DNA from: Pirellulales bacterium
Lineage (GTDB): Bacteria > Planctomycetota > Planctomycetia > Pirellulales > Lacipirellulaceae
DNA: 51,687 bases
NCBI GenBank assembly: GCA_022448265.1
Contig: JAKVCC010000007.1
Span: 158,791-210,477 of the forward strand
Direction of reading: 5' to 3'
A program made the translations under genes and the position numbers. Positions 44,209 through 51,687 of this stretch are shown one piece after another. Position 1 is the stretch's first letter; each line of letters opens with the position of its first letter. A model generated the notes under the pieces. That model was not told the DNA's origin, ran no database searches, and saw nothing but the letters and a program-made list of their open reading frames with translations.

Positions 44209-44624
44209 GGGAGCAGCGAGTAGCAAGGATTTGGGGTGAGAAACGGACGGACAAGGGTGTTCCCTAGAACCGATTGCAAAACCACCGATCGGCGACAAGA
44301 TCCATGAAAATCGTGTCCTGAAAGCCAGGTTTCGGAACTGGTTCTAGCCTTGAGTGCATAGTTTACAGGCCGTGTACCCTCGCCCCCAAATCTGGGCATC
44401 CGCGAGTTTCGCCAGACCTGCGTGCGTAGGCGAGACTCAGTTTGAGCCTTTGTTTCTAGGGTGTCAACGAATTGGGTTTAAACCCACAGAAAATGTTTGC
44501 AAGATACCCATATTACAGGTTGGAATTTACGGCATACCACTGGGTGGACTACGTAGAGGGGAGTAGCTAATGATGCGTGTCGACCTATTTGTCGTATTTG
44601 CGCTACTTTTTTAAGAATGTTCTC
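44209..44624. other. Divergent intergenic region with a palindrome
   Basis: About 415 bases between the aminotransferase gene and the secreted protein gene. It contains the perfect 14-base palindrome TGGGTTTAAACCCA at 44473-44486. No gene is supported; promoters of both flanking genes must lie here. Confidence 0.4.
44473..44486. promoter_or_regulatory. Perfect 14-bp palindrome, possible operator
   Basis: TGGGTTTAAACCCA reads the same on both strands and lies about 140 bases upstream of the secreted protein start. A dimeric regulator could bind it, but no regulator gene is adjacent and chance cannot be excluded. Confidence 0.35.
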
Positions 44625-45311
44625 ATGACCATGCAAAATCGAACCAAGACCGTTTTGGCCCTCGCCGCCGCGGCCTTTATCACGTTAATCGGGGGTGCCC
44701 GCGCACACGCCGCGACCATTCGTCCGACGATTGAGTCGTCATTCGGGTTCTTCTCCGCAGCCGGGAATTCTCCCCTACAGCTTGTCGACGGCCATGACCC
44801 AGGAGGCACGATTGCCGGCTTCGTTGGGCAGCCAGGAAACGTTGGTGTTGACGACGCCCTCAAACTACATACGGCCAGCGGTGGCGGACCGGATTTCGGT
44901 CAAACGTTCTTCAACGGCGGCGGACTGCTAGACGACGGTAATTCGGCGACGATCACCAACGCTGCTTCGACCGACGGCGGCCAACGCGCTAGCGTGTTTC
45001 TCGACAGCTTCTCCATCACCAGTGACGGCTGGAGTGCCGGTGATCTGATCGCAGGAACCACGGCCACCGGGATGGCCACTGCCAGCGGTACCTCCTTTTC
45101 CGGCACGGTGAGCTTTAACGAATCCGGAAGACTCAATGGCACCTACGGCGGCACGCTCTCTGCTACCGCAAAGAAGGCGGCGGAGGCTCTTGGGGCCATA
45201 TTTCATCGCGCGAGTATTCGCAGGGCACAAGAAAATTCTCTGTCACCTTATTCGCAAGGTGATCGAAGGGTCATTGATCGGTTGAACACGATCCTAAATC
45301 CTAAATCCTAG
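44625..45311 (+). CDS. Secreted protein of unknown function, C-terminus ends in the heptad repeat
   Basis: A 228-residue protein with a signal peptide (VLALAAAAFITLIGGARAHAA). The mature part is rich in Gly, Ser, Thr and Asp and poor in charge up to about residue 180, which resembles planctomycete secreted beta-proteins such as PEP-CTERM precursors. No PEP-CTERM signal is present. The last 45 residues change to Arg/Lys/Ala-rich helix-like sequence and end in LNTILNPKS, encoded by the heptad repeat, whose third unit supplies the TAG stop. The C-terminus may therefore be a late addition or replacement. ATG at 44625 or 44631. Function unknown. Confidence 0.62.
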   Translation: MTMQNRTKTVLALAAAAFITLIGGARAHAATIRPTIESSFGFFSAAGNSPLQLVDGHDPGGTIAGFVGQPGNVGVDDALKLHTASGGGPDFGQTFFNGGGLLDDGNSATITNAASTDGGQRASVFLDSFSITSDGWSAGDLIAGTTATGMATASGTSFSGTVSFNESGRLNGTYGGTLSATAKKAAEALGAIFHRASIRRAQENSLSPYSQGDRRVIDRLNTILNPKS

Positions 45312-45374
45312 GTCCTGGAGAAGTGTTCCTGGATTTGGAATTCTGGAGCTAAGATTCTAGATCCTCGCTCCTCG
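45291..45374. repeat. Degenerate heptanucleotide tandem repeat spanning two convergent gene ends
   Basis: Twelve 7-base units stay in phase over 84 bases: ATCCTAA, ATCCTAA, ATCCTAG, GTCCTGG, AGAAGTG, TTCCTGG, ATTTGGA, ATTCTGG, AGCTAAG, ATTCTAG, ATCCTCG, CTCCTCG. The consensus is close to ATCCTAG. The TAG of unit three ends the plus-strand secreted protein, and CTA in unit nine is the stop of the minus-strand transporter, so both C-termini are repeat-encoded. Confidence 0.8.
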
Positions 45375-46257
45375 CCGCCCCGCCGGCACCCCATTGCACC
45401 AAGGCGACCATTACCAGTACGCCGAGGATGGCCAGTACTTGGGTTGTCGTTAGAGTTTCGCGGTCGTACTGTCCCCACAAGATCGCCTGCAGCGGTACGA
45501 CGTAAGTCACCATGCCAGCGAAAAGCGGACCCTGTTTTTTGATCAGCCCCACGAAGAGGACTATCGCAATGCCAGTGCTGACAACGCTCAAAAAGGCGAT
45601 CGACGCGATCGCTACCGGCCAATCGTACGGCTCGGCCGGGGCGGCCAGGCTCAACGCGGCAAGCGTGGTCGGCGAAAGCTGCAGCGGCAACAGGAACAAC
45701 CCGCCCACGCCCAGAAACATTGCCGTGAGCGGTAAGGCTGGGACGTGGTCTAGCTTCCATTTGACGTAGGCATTGCCGACAGCATAAGAAACGGGCACGG
45801 TAAGCGCCAGGGCGAGCAGCTCTGCCGACATGCCTCGCGCCGAACCATCTTGGACGGCAAGCACGATACAAACCATGCCACCAATCACGCCGACCAGTTG
45901 CCTCCGCGTTGGAAAGACACCGAGCATGGGTATGGATGCCAAGATTGTCGCCAGTGGCACCAGGGCTACAAGCATGCCAAAATAAGCGTGCTCCCCAGCC
46001 TGAATCATCGTGTAAGGCTGAACAACAAAAGGCCAGGCATTAGCCAGCACGGCAACGACCAGAATATGCCGCAACTCGTTACGCGTGAATCGCATTCGCG
46101 TGCGGGTAAGGACCCAATAGACGCCCAACACGAGCGCCCCGCCGAACAGGCGATAAAGACCAATTTCAACCGGCCCTAGGGCATGGGACGCCCGCTCCAT
46201 CACAATGAAGCTTGCGCCCCATACAGCACAAATAAATAGGAAGGAGAGATAGGGCAT
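45349..46257 (-). CDS. EamA/DMT-family transporter
   Basis: A 302-residue integral membrane protein with about ten helices in two EamA repeats: YLSFLFICAVWGASFIVMERAS and PVEIGLYRLFGGALVLGVYW in the first half, SAELLALALTVPVSYAVGNAYVKW and IASIAFLSVVSTGIAIVLFVGLI in the second. The drug/metabolite superfamily exports or imports small metabolites; the substrate is unknown. The C-terminal residues RSEDLES come from the heptad repeat. The ATG at 46257 directly precedes the first helix. No neighbour suggests a pathway. Confidence 0.9.
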   Translation of the reverse strand: MPYLSFLFICAVWGASFIVMERASHALGPVEIGLYRLFGGALVLGVYWVLTRTRMRFTRNELRHILVVAVLANAWPFVVQPYTMIQAGEHAYFGMLVALVPLATILASIPMLGVFPTRRQLVGVIGGMVCIVLAVQDGSARGMSAELLALALTVPVSYAVGNAYVKWKLDHVPALPLTAMFLGVGGLFLLPLQLSPTTLAALSLAAPAEPYDWPVAIASIAFLSVVSTGIAIVLFVGLIKKQGPLFAGMVTYVVPLQAILWGQYDRETLTTTQVLAILGVLVMVALVQWGAGGAARSEDLES

Positions 46258-46717
46258 AGGTAGAGACCGAACTCAGTGCATGTTGAAAACCGACCTGATT
46301 GACCGGTGTTCTCAGCTTACCCAGGGTGGATTCAAGACTTTGCGGTACGCAAAAATATTTCTTTCGCTCAACGCTTGAAAAAAACCAAAGGGGAGCTGGA
46401 CTGCCCTGACAAACAGAACCAGTTGTTAAGTTAAACTTTGTGTCACCGTTAGGCCAGCCACTTTACGTCGTGGAGGCGCAGCCGAAACGAAGCAAAATGG
46501 CTGTAAACAATTTACCGTAGGCGGGAGTCTGAACATTGCTATATTCACTACCTACGGCAAGTTGCTCTATGATCCGTATCCGTTGTCGCTAGCATCGGTC
46601 GCAATAGGTCAAACTAGTAACCGAAATCCATTTCAAACCTCTGCTAGGTGCCCAAACAACCGGGTTTTAAAAAAGGGTTCTTATAAAATTAACGAACATC
46701 GGCCAGGAGGATGTACT
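46258..46717. other. Intergenic region upstream of the ceramidase-LamG gene
   Basis: About 460 bases. A near-perfect inverted repeat (TTACCGTAGG at 46512-46521 and CCTACGGCAA at 46551-46560, one mismatch, 29-base spacer) could be an operator or a loose hairpin. The frame of the downstream gene is open to 46562, but the Shine-Dalgarno sequence at 46705-46710 places the start at 46718. No other gene is supported. Confidence 0.45.
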
Positions 46718-48961
46718 ATGCAAATTCAGCGAGGTCATTTGTCGACCGCCCTACTGCTGGCGTGCTTCGTGGCGATCACTACGGCCCGGTCGCCAGCGTC
46801 TGCGGCGCCGCTGCACGGTGGCGTGGCGGCGGTGGACGTAACACCAACACAGTTTCCCGTTCTGGTAAACGGCTATTTCAACCCGCGCTCTGCCGAGCGC
46901 GCGCACGATCGTCCGATGTCGCGGGCCATTGTACTTGATGACGGCAGCACTCGGTTGGCGATTGTTGTCGTCGACAGCCTGATGCTACCACGGGATTTGC
47001 TCGACCGCGCGAAGGAAATGGCTTCACAGCAGACTAAGATTCCGCCCGAGCGGATGTTGATCTCCGCCACGCACAGCCACGCGGCGCCGGCCGCAATGGG
47101 TTGCTTAAGCGGTCAGGCGGATCGGGCGTACGTCGAGTTTCTGCCCCCTCAGATTGCTCGCAGCATCGTGCTGGCCAACAAGCGTTTGCAGCCGGTCAAG
47201 ATTGGTTGGACCGTCTTGGAGGATCGCAACCATACGGGTTGTCGGCGTTGGGTGTTTCGCTGGGATCGCCTTACTCTCGATCCATTGGGTGAGAAATGGA
47301 ATCGCGCCGGAGCCCAAAATATCCGCCCGGGTGATGCGCACCTGATGGGGCCGGCTGGGCCAGTGGATTGCGATCTTTCATTGGTCGCTTTGCAAACGAC
47401 CGATGGCAAACCGCTGGCCGTGCTGGGAAACTATGCCATGCACTTCGTCGGCGCAGAGCCGGTATCAGGCGATTTTTGCGGGCGGTTCGGAGAGGCCTTT
47501 GCTCAGGAGATTAGAGTCGAGCATGGGGACGGTGCGTTTGTTGGCATCATGTCGCAAGGCACCAGCGGCGACAGCCAGGCCCATTGGGGCAATCTAGCAC
47601 TGGTAGGGCTCGATGCATATACGCAGGCGGTGGCAAAGATCGCGGCCGAGGCTTATGCGAACATTAAGTTTCTATCGGATGTGACCCTAGCGATGGCGGA
47701 GACCAAGATACGTTTGCAACGGCGCGTTCCCAACGACGGCCGCCTGGCCTGGGCCAAGTCGGTGCTTGACGGCTCGGACGACCCGCAGAGAGCGGTTGGT
47801 TTCCGCTCCTGGGGGCTGCACAAGATTTACGCACAAGAACAAATCTATTTGCATGAAAAACCCGAGGTCGAGCTGAAGGTGCAAGCACTGCGTATCGGCG
47901 ATCTGGGAATTACCGCCTTGCCCAACGAGGTCTACTCGATCACGGGGTTGAAAACAAAACTACAAAGTCCGCTACCGACCACGTTAAATATCGAATTAGC
48001 GAACGGCGCGGAAGGCTACATTCCCCCGCCCGAACAACATGCGTTGGGCGGGTACACGACATGGCCAGCTCGCTCAGCGGGCTTGGAAGTGGAAGCGGAA
48101 CCCAAGCTGGTTGATGCAATACTGGACCTACTGGAAAGAGTTAGCGGCAAGCCGCGCAAGGCTTTTGCAGATCCAAAAAACAAATACGCTACGACCATAC
48201 TGGACGCGAAGCCATTGGCTTATTGGCGGTTGGGAGAAATTGCGGGCAATCGGGCGGCTGACGCTTCGGGGAACGGGCACGATGCAGCTTACGAGCCCGG
48301 AACGGCGCGTTACTTGCCAGGGCCCGCAGGTCCCGGCCTTTCGGCAGGGCCGCGAGGCAATCGCGCGGTTCATATTGCCGGAGGGCGAATCCGCGCGGAA
48401 GCAGAATTGGGCAATGCGTACAGCGTCGAACTGTGGGTCTGGAACGGCTTGCCCATCAACGCCCGCGCAGTAACCGGATACTTTTTCTCGCGCGGTCCGG
48501 ATGGCGACAACAACGCTGCCGGTGATCATCTAGGTATTGGCGGCACTGATCAGCCGGGTTCGACTGGTGGTCGATTATTCGTATTCAACGGCAACGAAAA
48601 GAACGAAGTGCTTGTCGGCAAGACCTTAATCCCACTGCGCAAATGGAATCATATTGCCATGGTTCGTTCCAATTCGCGCGTGCGGGTCTATCTGAACGGA
48701 AATCCAACACCCGAGATCGACGGTGAATTGACATCAACTGTCCCCAAGGGCTCGAAAGATTTTTTTCTGGGCGGAAGGTCTGACAATACATGGCATTTGG
48801 AAGGCAAGCTCGACGAAGTTGCAATCTACGATCGTCTGCTCGGCGCTGAAGAAATTGCCGCCCATTTTCGTATCGCGTGGCCCGACGCAAAATCAAGTGA
48901 AATCAGTCTACAGCCTGTGCCACAAGCTGCGCCATCCGAACCACAAACCGATCGCACCTGA
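46718..48961 (+). CDS. Secreted neutral ceramidase-like protein with C-terminal LamG domain
   Basis: A 747-residue exported protein. The start is well defined: AGGAGG at 46705-46710, seven bases before the ATG. The signal peptide is STALLLACFVAITTARSPASAA. Residues about 30-460 match the neutral/alkaline non-lysosomal ceramidase N-terminal domain type (HGGVAAVDVTPTQFPV, ISATHSHAAPAAMGC with the zinc His pair, LGNYAMHFVGAEPVSGDF, MSQGTSGDSQAHWG). Residues from about 502 (YWRLGEIAGNRAADASGNG) to 735 form a laminin-G/concanavalin-like domain (VELWVW, WNHIAMVRSNSRVRVYLNG, GKLDEVAIYDRLLGAEEIAAHF). It probably cleaves an amide or acts on a surface glycan or lipid; substrate unproven. Confidence 0.88.
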   Translation: MQIQRGHLSTALLLACFVAITTARSPASAAPLHGGVAAVDVTPTQFPVLVNGYFNPRSAERAHDRPMSRAIVLDDGSTRLAIVVVDSLMLPRDLLDRAKEMASQQTKIPPERMLISATHSHAAPAAMGCLSGQADRAYVEFLPPQIARSIVLANKRLQPVKIGWTVLEDRNHTGCRRWVFRWDRLTLDPLGEKWNRAGAQNIRPGDAHLMGPAGPVDCDLSLVALQTTDGKPLAVLGNYAMHFVGAEPVSGDFCGRFGEAFAQEIRVEHGDGAFVGIMSQGTSGDSQAHWGNLALVGLDAYTQAVAKIAAEAYANIKFLSDVTLAMAETKIRLQRRVPNDGRLAWAKSVLDGSDDPQRAVGFRSWGLHKIYAQEQIYLHEKPEVELKVQALRIGDLGITALPNEVYSITGLKTKLQSPLPTTLNIELANGAEGYIPPPEQHALGGYTTWPARSAGLEVEAEPKLVDAILDLLERVSGKPRKAFADPKNKYATTILDAKPLAYWRLGEIAGNRAADASGNGHDAAYEPGTARYLPGPAGPGLSAGPRGNRAVHIAGGRIRAEAELGNAYSVELWVWNGLPINARAVTGYFFSRGPDGDNNAAGDHLGIGGTDQPGSTGGRLFVFNGNEKNEVLVGKTLIPLRKWNHIAMVRSNSRVRVYLNGNPTPEIDGELTSTVPKGSKDFFLGGRSDNTWHLEGKLDEVAIYDRLLGAEEIAAHFRIAWPDAKSSEISLQPVPQAAPSEPQTDRT

Positions 48962-49200
48962 TTTTGCGTCGGGCCTAGGTTGTCGCCAACTGATAACGGA
49001 TGCCTTTCTACTTTGAATCATCAGTTCCTCGTTGTACAACCAGTGCTGTCGATGGAAATCAAATTTCCTATCAGTCACCGGAACGGTCTCGAGCAAGTTC
49101 ATAGGCTTGTTGCAGTAGGCCACTTGCTTCGTCTTCGCTGATTTGTGAAATATATGCCATGCAAAAAATCTCCAAGGCTCGTTGAGCCTTCTTCTTAAAA

Positions 49201-51048
49201 TCAATTTTCTTGGTTTAAATACTCGAGCCGCCGCTGTACGAGCGGTTCGTGGGATCCTTTAATTTTGGAAGAATCCAATTGAAAATCGTAGCCGTGGTGG
49301 TCACGTAGAAACACGACGGTATTAAGTGTGATGGTCGCGACCGTGCCGGATGGATTGTTGGCTAGAATGTTATAAATCGTACTCTGTGGATCGGTGTGGC
49401 CAATGATCGCCAAAAATTCTGTTGCCCGTAGTCTAACTAGATCGTCTTCATCATTAAGTAGTTCTTTCGCGTTGTTTGCGAATCTCGCGGCTTGCTTGGC
49501 AAAACTAGTGCAGGCAGTCAATGTCCAATAACGCACTCGGGGATTGTTGGATTTTAAGCCTTTGGAAATTTTTCTGCTAGCGTCAGCAAAAGGGATTAGT
49601 GCAAGGTCTACGGTATCCACCAGTGTGCTGATTTCCGTGGCATGTGCTTGACCGAACCCAGCACCATCGGCGATGGCAAACTCGATCATTTGATTTTCCG
49701 GGTAGAAGCTGAGATCGTGTGTTTTTTTAACGTGTGTTTGCAATGCACTTCGCAGTTGCAACAACGTTTCTCGATGCGCCGGGTCACCAGCAAGGTTGTG
49801 GATTTCGTGAGGGTCGCTGGAAATGTCGTATAGCGATTCAACTGGTTTGGCTTTGAAAAAATTGGATTGTGCTTCGTTGAGTTTGCCTTGGTTGAAATGT
49901 TCGCGCCATTCTCTATAGGAGAGCATGCGATAGCGGTAATTGTTTTGTAAGGAGTCGGGGTAGAAATTTTCGTAGTTGCGAATGTACTTGAAGTTCCCCT
50001 TTCTGAAACTGCGTACCAATTCATATCTTTCATCAAAACGATCAGCATAGCCAAATGCCTCGTCTTGCTTGTCGATTAGGCTCGCGTTAACTCCCGTTCC
50101 TAAAAATGGAGTGCCGTCCATGGTGGCGGGTATTTTTATACCCGCGAGGTTCAACACCGTTGGTGCAAAATCGATAAAAGATACAAACCCATTTACGCGC
50201 GTCCCAGCGGGCCATATGTTTGCTGACTGATATTTGGGAGGCACTCGAATTACTAAGGGCACATGTAATCCGGATTCATACAGATAACCTTTACTGCGAG
50301 GTAAGACGCCCCCGTGGTCACCGAAGTAGAAGATGATTGTGTTTTCATAGAGTCCATCTTCTTTGAGACGGTCAATGATAGTTCCAATTGCCGCATCGAC
50401 AACGGTTTGGCGATCGTGATAACGAGCAGCGGTATAGCGGGACAATGCGGTGTCTTGATGATACGGGAATATATTCACTTTAGTGGGATCTGTGTTTAGT
50501 GAGGTGACATCGATTGCCGGTTTAGCAAAATGTAGTGACCCCTCATGGGATTGAGCAAAAGATTGCATGTGAAAAAATGGTTGTTGTGGGTCACTTCGGT
50601 TTTTCCAAGATGCTTTGCGTGATGATTCGTTCCAGACGTTCACATTAACTGCGTTGTAGTCAGTTTTTACATTGTTTGTGCAGTAGTAGCCGGCTTTACG
50701 TAAATAGACCGGAAACATTTTTGCACCTGGTGGTAAGTTGGTTTGGGTGATCTTGCGATGGTATTGAAATCCAATGCGTGGGGCGAGCATACCGGTCATT
50801 AGTGTGGTCCGAGCGACCGAGCAGACAGGACTGTTGGAAAAGGCATGCTCAAACGTAAGCCCGTCCTTGGCAAGTAATGTTAAGTTGGGTGTGGGGCCGT
50901 GCTTGGCGCCGTAGTGTTGCTGGTAGTGCACCGAATTATCTTCAGACAATAGCCAGACGATATTGGGTCGGTCAGCGGCTTTAACGGTAATGAATCCGAG
51001 GGCAGTTAGTAGAAATGGTAGTATTGCAAACTGGGCGATTCGTTTCAT
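49201..51048 (-). CDS. Secreted sulfatase with C-terminal helical-repeat-like extension
   Basis: A 615-residue S1-type sulfatase. A signal peptide (FAILPFLLTALGFITVKAA) is followed by RPNIVWLLSEDNS (calcium-site Asp), the formylglycine segment SPVCSVARTTLMTG, IIFYFGDHGGVLPRSKG and the C-terminal YDISSDPHEIHNLAGDP. Cys76 and Arg80 of the C-x-P/A-x-R signature are present, but position three is Val. It should still be convertible if its maturase tolerates this; I recall the variant in other sulfatases. The last 140 residues (NNPRVRYWTLTACTSFAKQ, DLVRLRATEFLAIIGHTD) look HEAT-like. The ATG at 51048 is the first start. Base composition is AT-richer than most of the window. Confidence 0.88.
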   Translation of the reverse strand: MKRIAQFAILPFLLTALGFITVKAADRPNIVWLLSEDNSVHYQQHYGAKHGPTPNLTLLAKDGLTFEHAFSNSPVCSVARTTLMTGMLAPRIGFQYHRKITQTNLPPGAKMFPVYLRKAGYYCTNNVKTDYNAVNVNVWNESSRKASWKNRSDPQQPFFHMQSFAQSHEGSLHFAKPAIDVTSLNTDPTKVNIFPYHQDTALSRYTAARYHDRQTVVDAAIGTIIDRLKEDGLYENTIIFYFGDHGGVLPRSKGYLYESGLHVPLVIRVPPKYQSANIWPAGTRVNGFVSFIDFAPTVLNLAGIKIPATMDGTPFLGTGVNASLIDKQDEAFGYADRFDERYELVRSFRKGNFKYIRNYENFYPDSLQNNYRYRMLSYREWREHFNQGKLNEAQSNFFKAKPVESLYDISSDPHEIHNLAGDPAHRETLLQLRSALQTHVKKTHDLSFYPENQMIEFAIADGAGFGQAHATEISTLVDTVDLALIPFADASRKISKGLKSNNPRVRYWTLTACTSFAKQAARFANNAKELLNDEDDLVRLRATEFLAIIGHTDPQSTIYNILANNPSGTVATITLNTVVFLRDHHGYDFQLDSSKIKGSHEPLVQRRLEYLNQEN

Positions 51049-51109
51049 GATGGGTTTTTTGTTCTTGTGAATGTAAACGGATGATAGAAATTAGAAAAAG
51101 GAAGGCACG

Positions 51110-51687
51110 TCAATTTCGATAGAAGCTGCTTTTGCGATCGGCGATATATTCGACGTCCAAATGTGGCGTCTGCAATGCATGCCCGAGATGTAATGAGGTT
51201 AACGCTGATTGCACCATACCGCTAGTGAGCAAGGTGCGTTTTACATTGTAGGGTGCCTTGCCTGTCATAAACATTTGTTTGGCGTTGTCCATCAGCGCAG
51301 CGGAGTAGACAACATTGGGATTGGGCGGCAGATAGAACATTGTCGATAAGGGAGGTTTGCGTCGGCGTAGTTGAGCCGCGAAAGTAAAGTCTGTTACGAG
51401 CCCATTAAGCAATAGCATTGTCGCGCGAGTGCCGTCGCGATAAACAATGCGATACGCAATCGGATCTTTTACGAATTCTTGCATCTGTTGTCTTGTCGGA
51501 TAGCGGTGGCTGAAATTGTTACTTTGAGCGAGCGTTTGGCTGCGGGAGAGACACGCTTCGAAGAGTTCGCCGGACCAACCACCTCTGGCAAAGCTGCCAG
51601 CGTCAAGCATTTGTCCGCAGTGCGGTGGCCAGATGAAGGTCGTGTCGTTCATTGAACCACCACAGTCGGACGTGATCGAAGAGGTCT
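51110..51687 (-). CDS. C-terminal part of a planctomycete protein of unknown function (5' end outside window)
   Basis: The minus-strand frame is open from the TGA at 51110 to the right edge, giving at least 192 residues. The sequence includes NDTTFIWPPHCGQMLDAGSFARGGWSG, a middle with ATMLLLNGLVTDFTFAAQL, and a C-terminus with MDNAKQMFMTGKAPYNVKRTLLTSGMVQSALTSLH, which resembles a conserved planctomycete protein often found next to sulfatases and oxidoreductases. I cannot give a function. An ATG at 51652 exists, but the frame continues beyond it, so the gene is probably truncated by the window. It lies 61 bases upstream of the sulfatase gene on the same strand, suggesting one transcript. Confidence 0.68.
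   Translation of the reverse strand, partial: TSSITSDCGGSMNDTTFIWPPHCGQMLDAGSFARGGWSGELFEACLSRSQTLAQSNNFSHRYPTRQQMQEFVKDPIAYRIVYRDGTRATMLLLNGLVTDFTFAAQLRRRKPPLSTMFYLPPNPNVVYSAALMDNAKQMFMTGKAPYNVKRTLLTSGMVQSALTSLHLGHALQTPHLDVEYIADRKSSFYRN

Noticed and set aside
48908-49204. 98-codon minus-strand frame between the ceramidase-LamG and sulfatase genes
   Set aside because: Overlaps the real plus-strand gene end, no start signal and no family resemblance.

Overview
The window reads as chromosomal DNA of a planctomycete, probably of the Pirellulales type. This is inferred from gene content: bacterial formylmethanofuran dehydrogenase-type C1 genes beside Tat-exported Gfo/Idh/MocA oxidoreductases, FGE-like proteins, a sulfatase, a ceramidase-LamG protein, secreted VWA and LysM proteins and many small lipoproteins. 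No rRNA is present to confirm it. Genes lie on both strands in short clusters. There is one tRNA (Thr-CGT), no CRISPR array and no recognisable insertion sequence or phage.

Layout. 1-746: tilS, running off the left edge. 1700-4228: rny (RNase Y) and a ymdB-type phosphoesterase. 4393-7223: a DUF2752 membrane protein, a lipoprotein and an M2-like metallopeptidase. 7286-11235: a membrane VWA protein, an alpha/beta-hydrolase-like protein without the usual nucleophile, and a LysM protein. 11402-16576 (minus): the tgt-yajC-secDF block. 16700-18256 (minus): a TPR protein with two RNA polymerase alpha-CTD-like domains, preceded by tRNA-Thr. 18415-21481 (minus): a Gfo/Idh/MocA oxidoreductase and an FGE-family protein.

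21557-35168 is the most interesting part, a molybdenum/tungsten C1 island. On the minus strand, in transcription order, are moaD, an aldehyde:ferredoxin oxidoreductase (AOR), an fwdD-like subunit gene, fhcB, fhcA and then fhcC. On the plus strand are moeA, mobA and tupABC (tungstate uptake). Together these cover metal uptake (TupABC), metal insertion and dinucleotide formation (MoeA, MobA), dithiolene sulfur supply (MoaD), the redox subunits (FhcB plus FwdD-like), the hydrolase and scaffold (FhcA, FhcC), and a second tungsten enzyme (AOR). FhcB keeps its [4Fe-4S] cysteines and the presumed metal-ligand cysteine. I infer a redox-active W/Mo formylmethanofuran dehydrogenase rather than the cofactor-less formyltransferase/hydrolase of methylotrophic proteobacteria. 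The formyltransferase FhcD and the rest of the H4MPT pathway are not in the window.

35355-51687 is more mixed: a lipoprotein, holA, a large secreted protein, a SHOCT-like membrane protein, clpX with a strong terminator, a decayed SDR dehydrogenase, an aminotransferase, a secreted protein convergent with an EamA transporter across a heptanucleotide repeat that carries both stop codons, a ceramidase-LamG protein, a sulfatase, and a truncated planctomycete-type protein at the right edge. The last 2.5 kb looks AT-richer than the rest.
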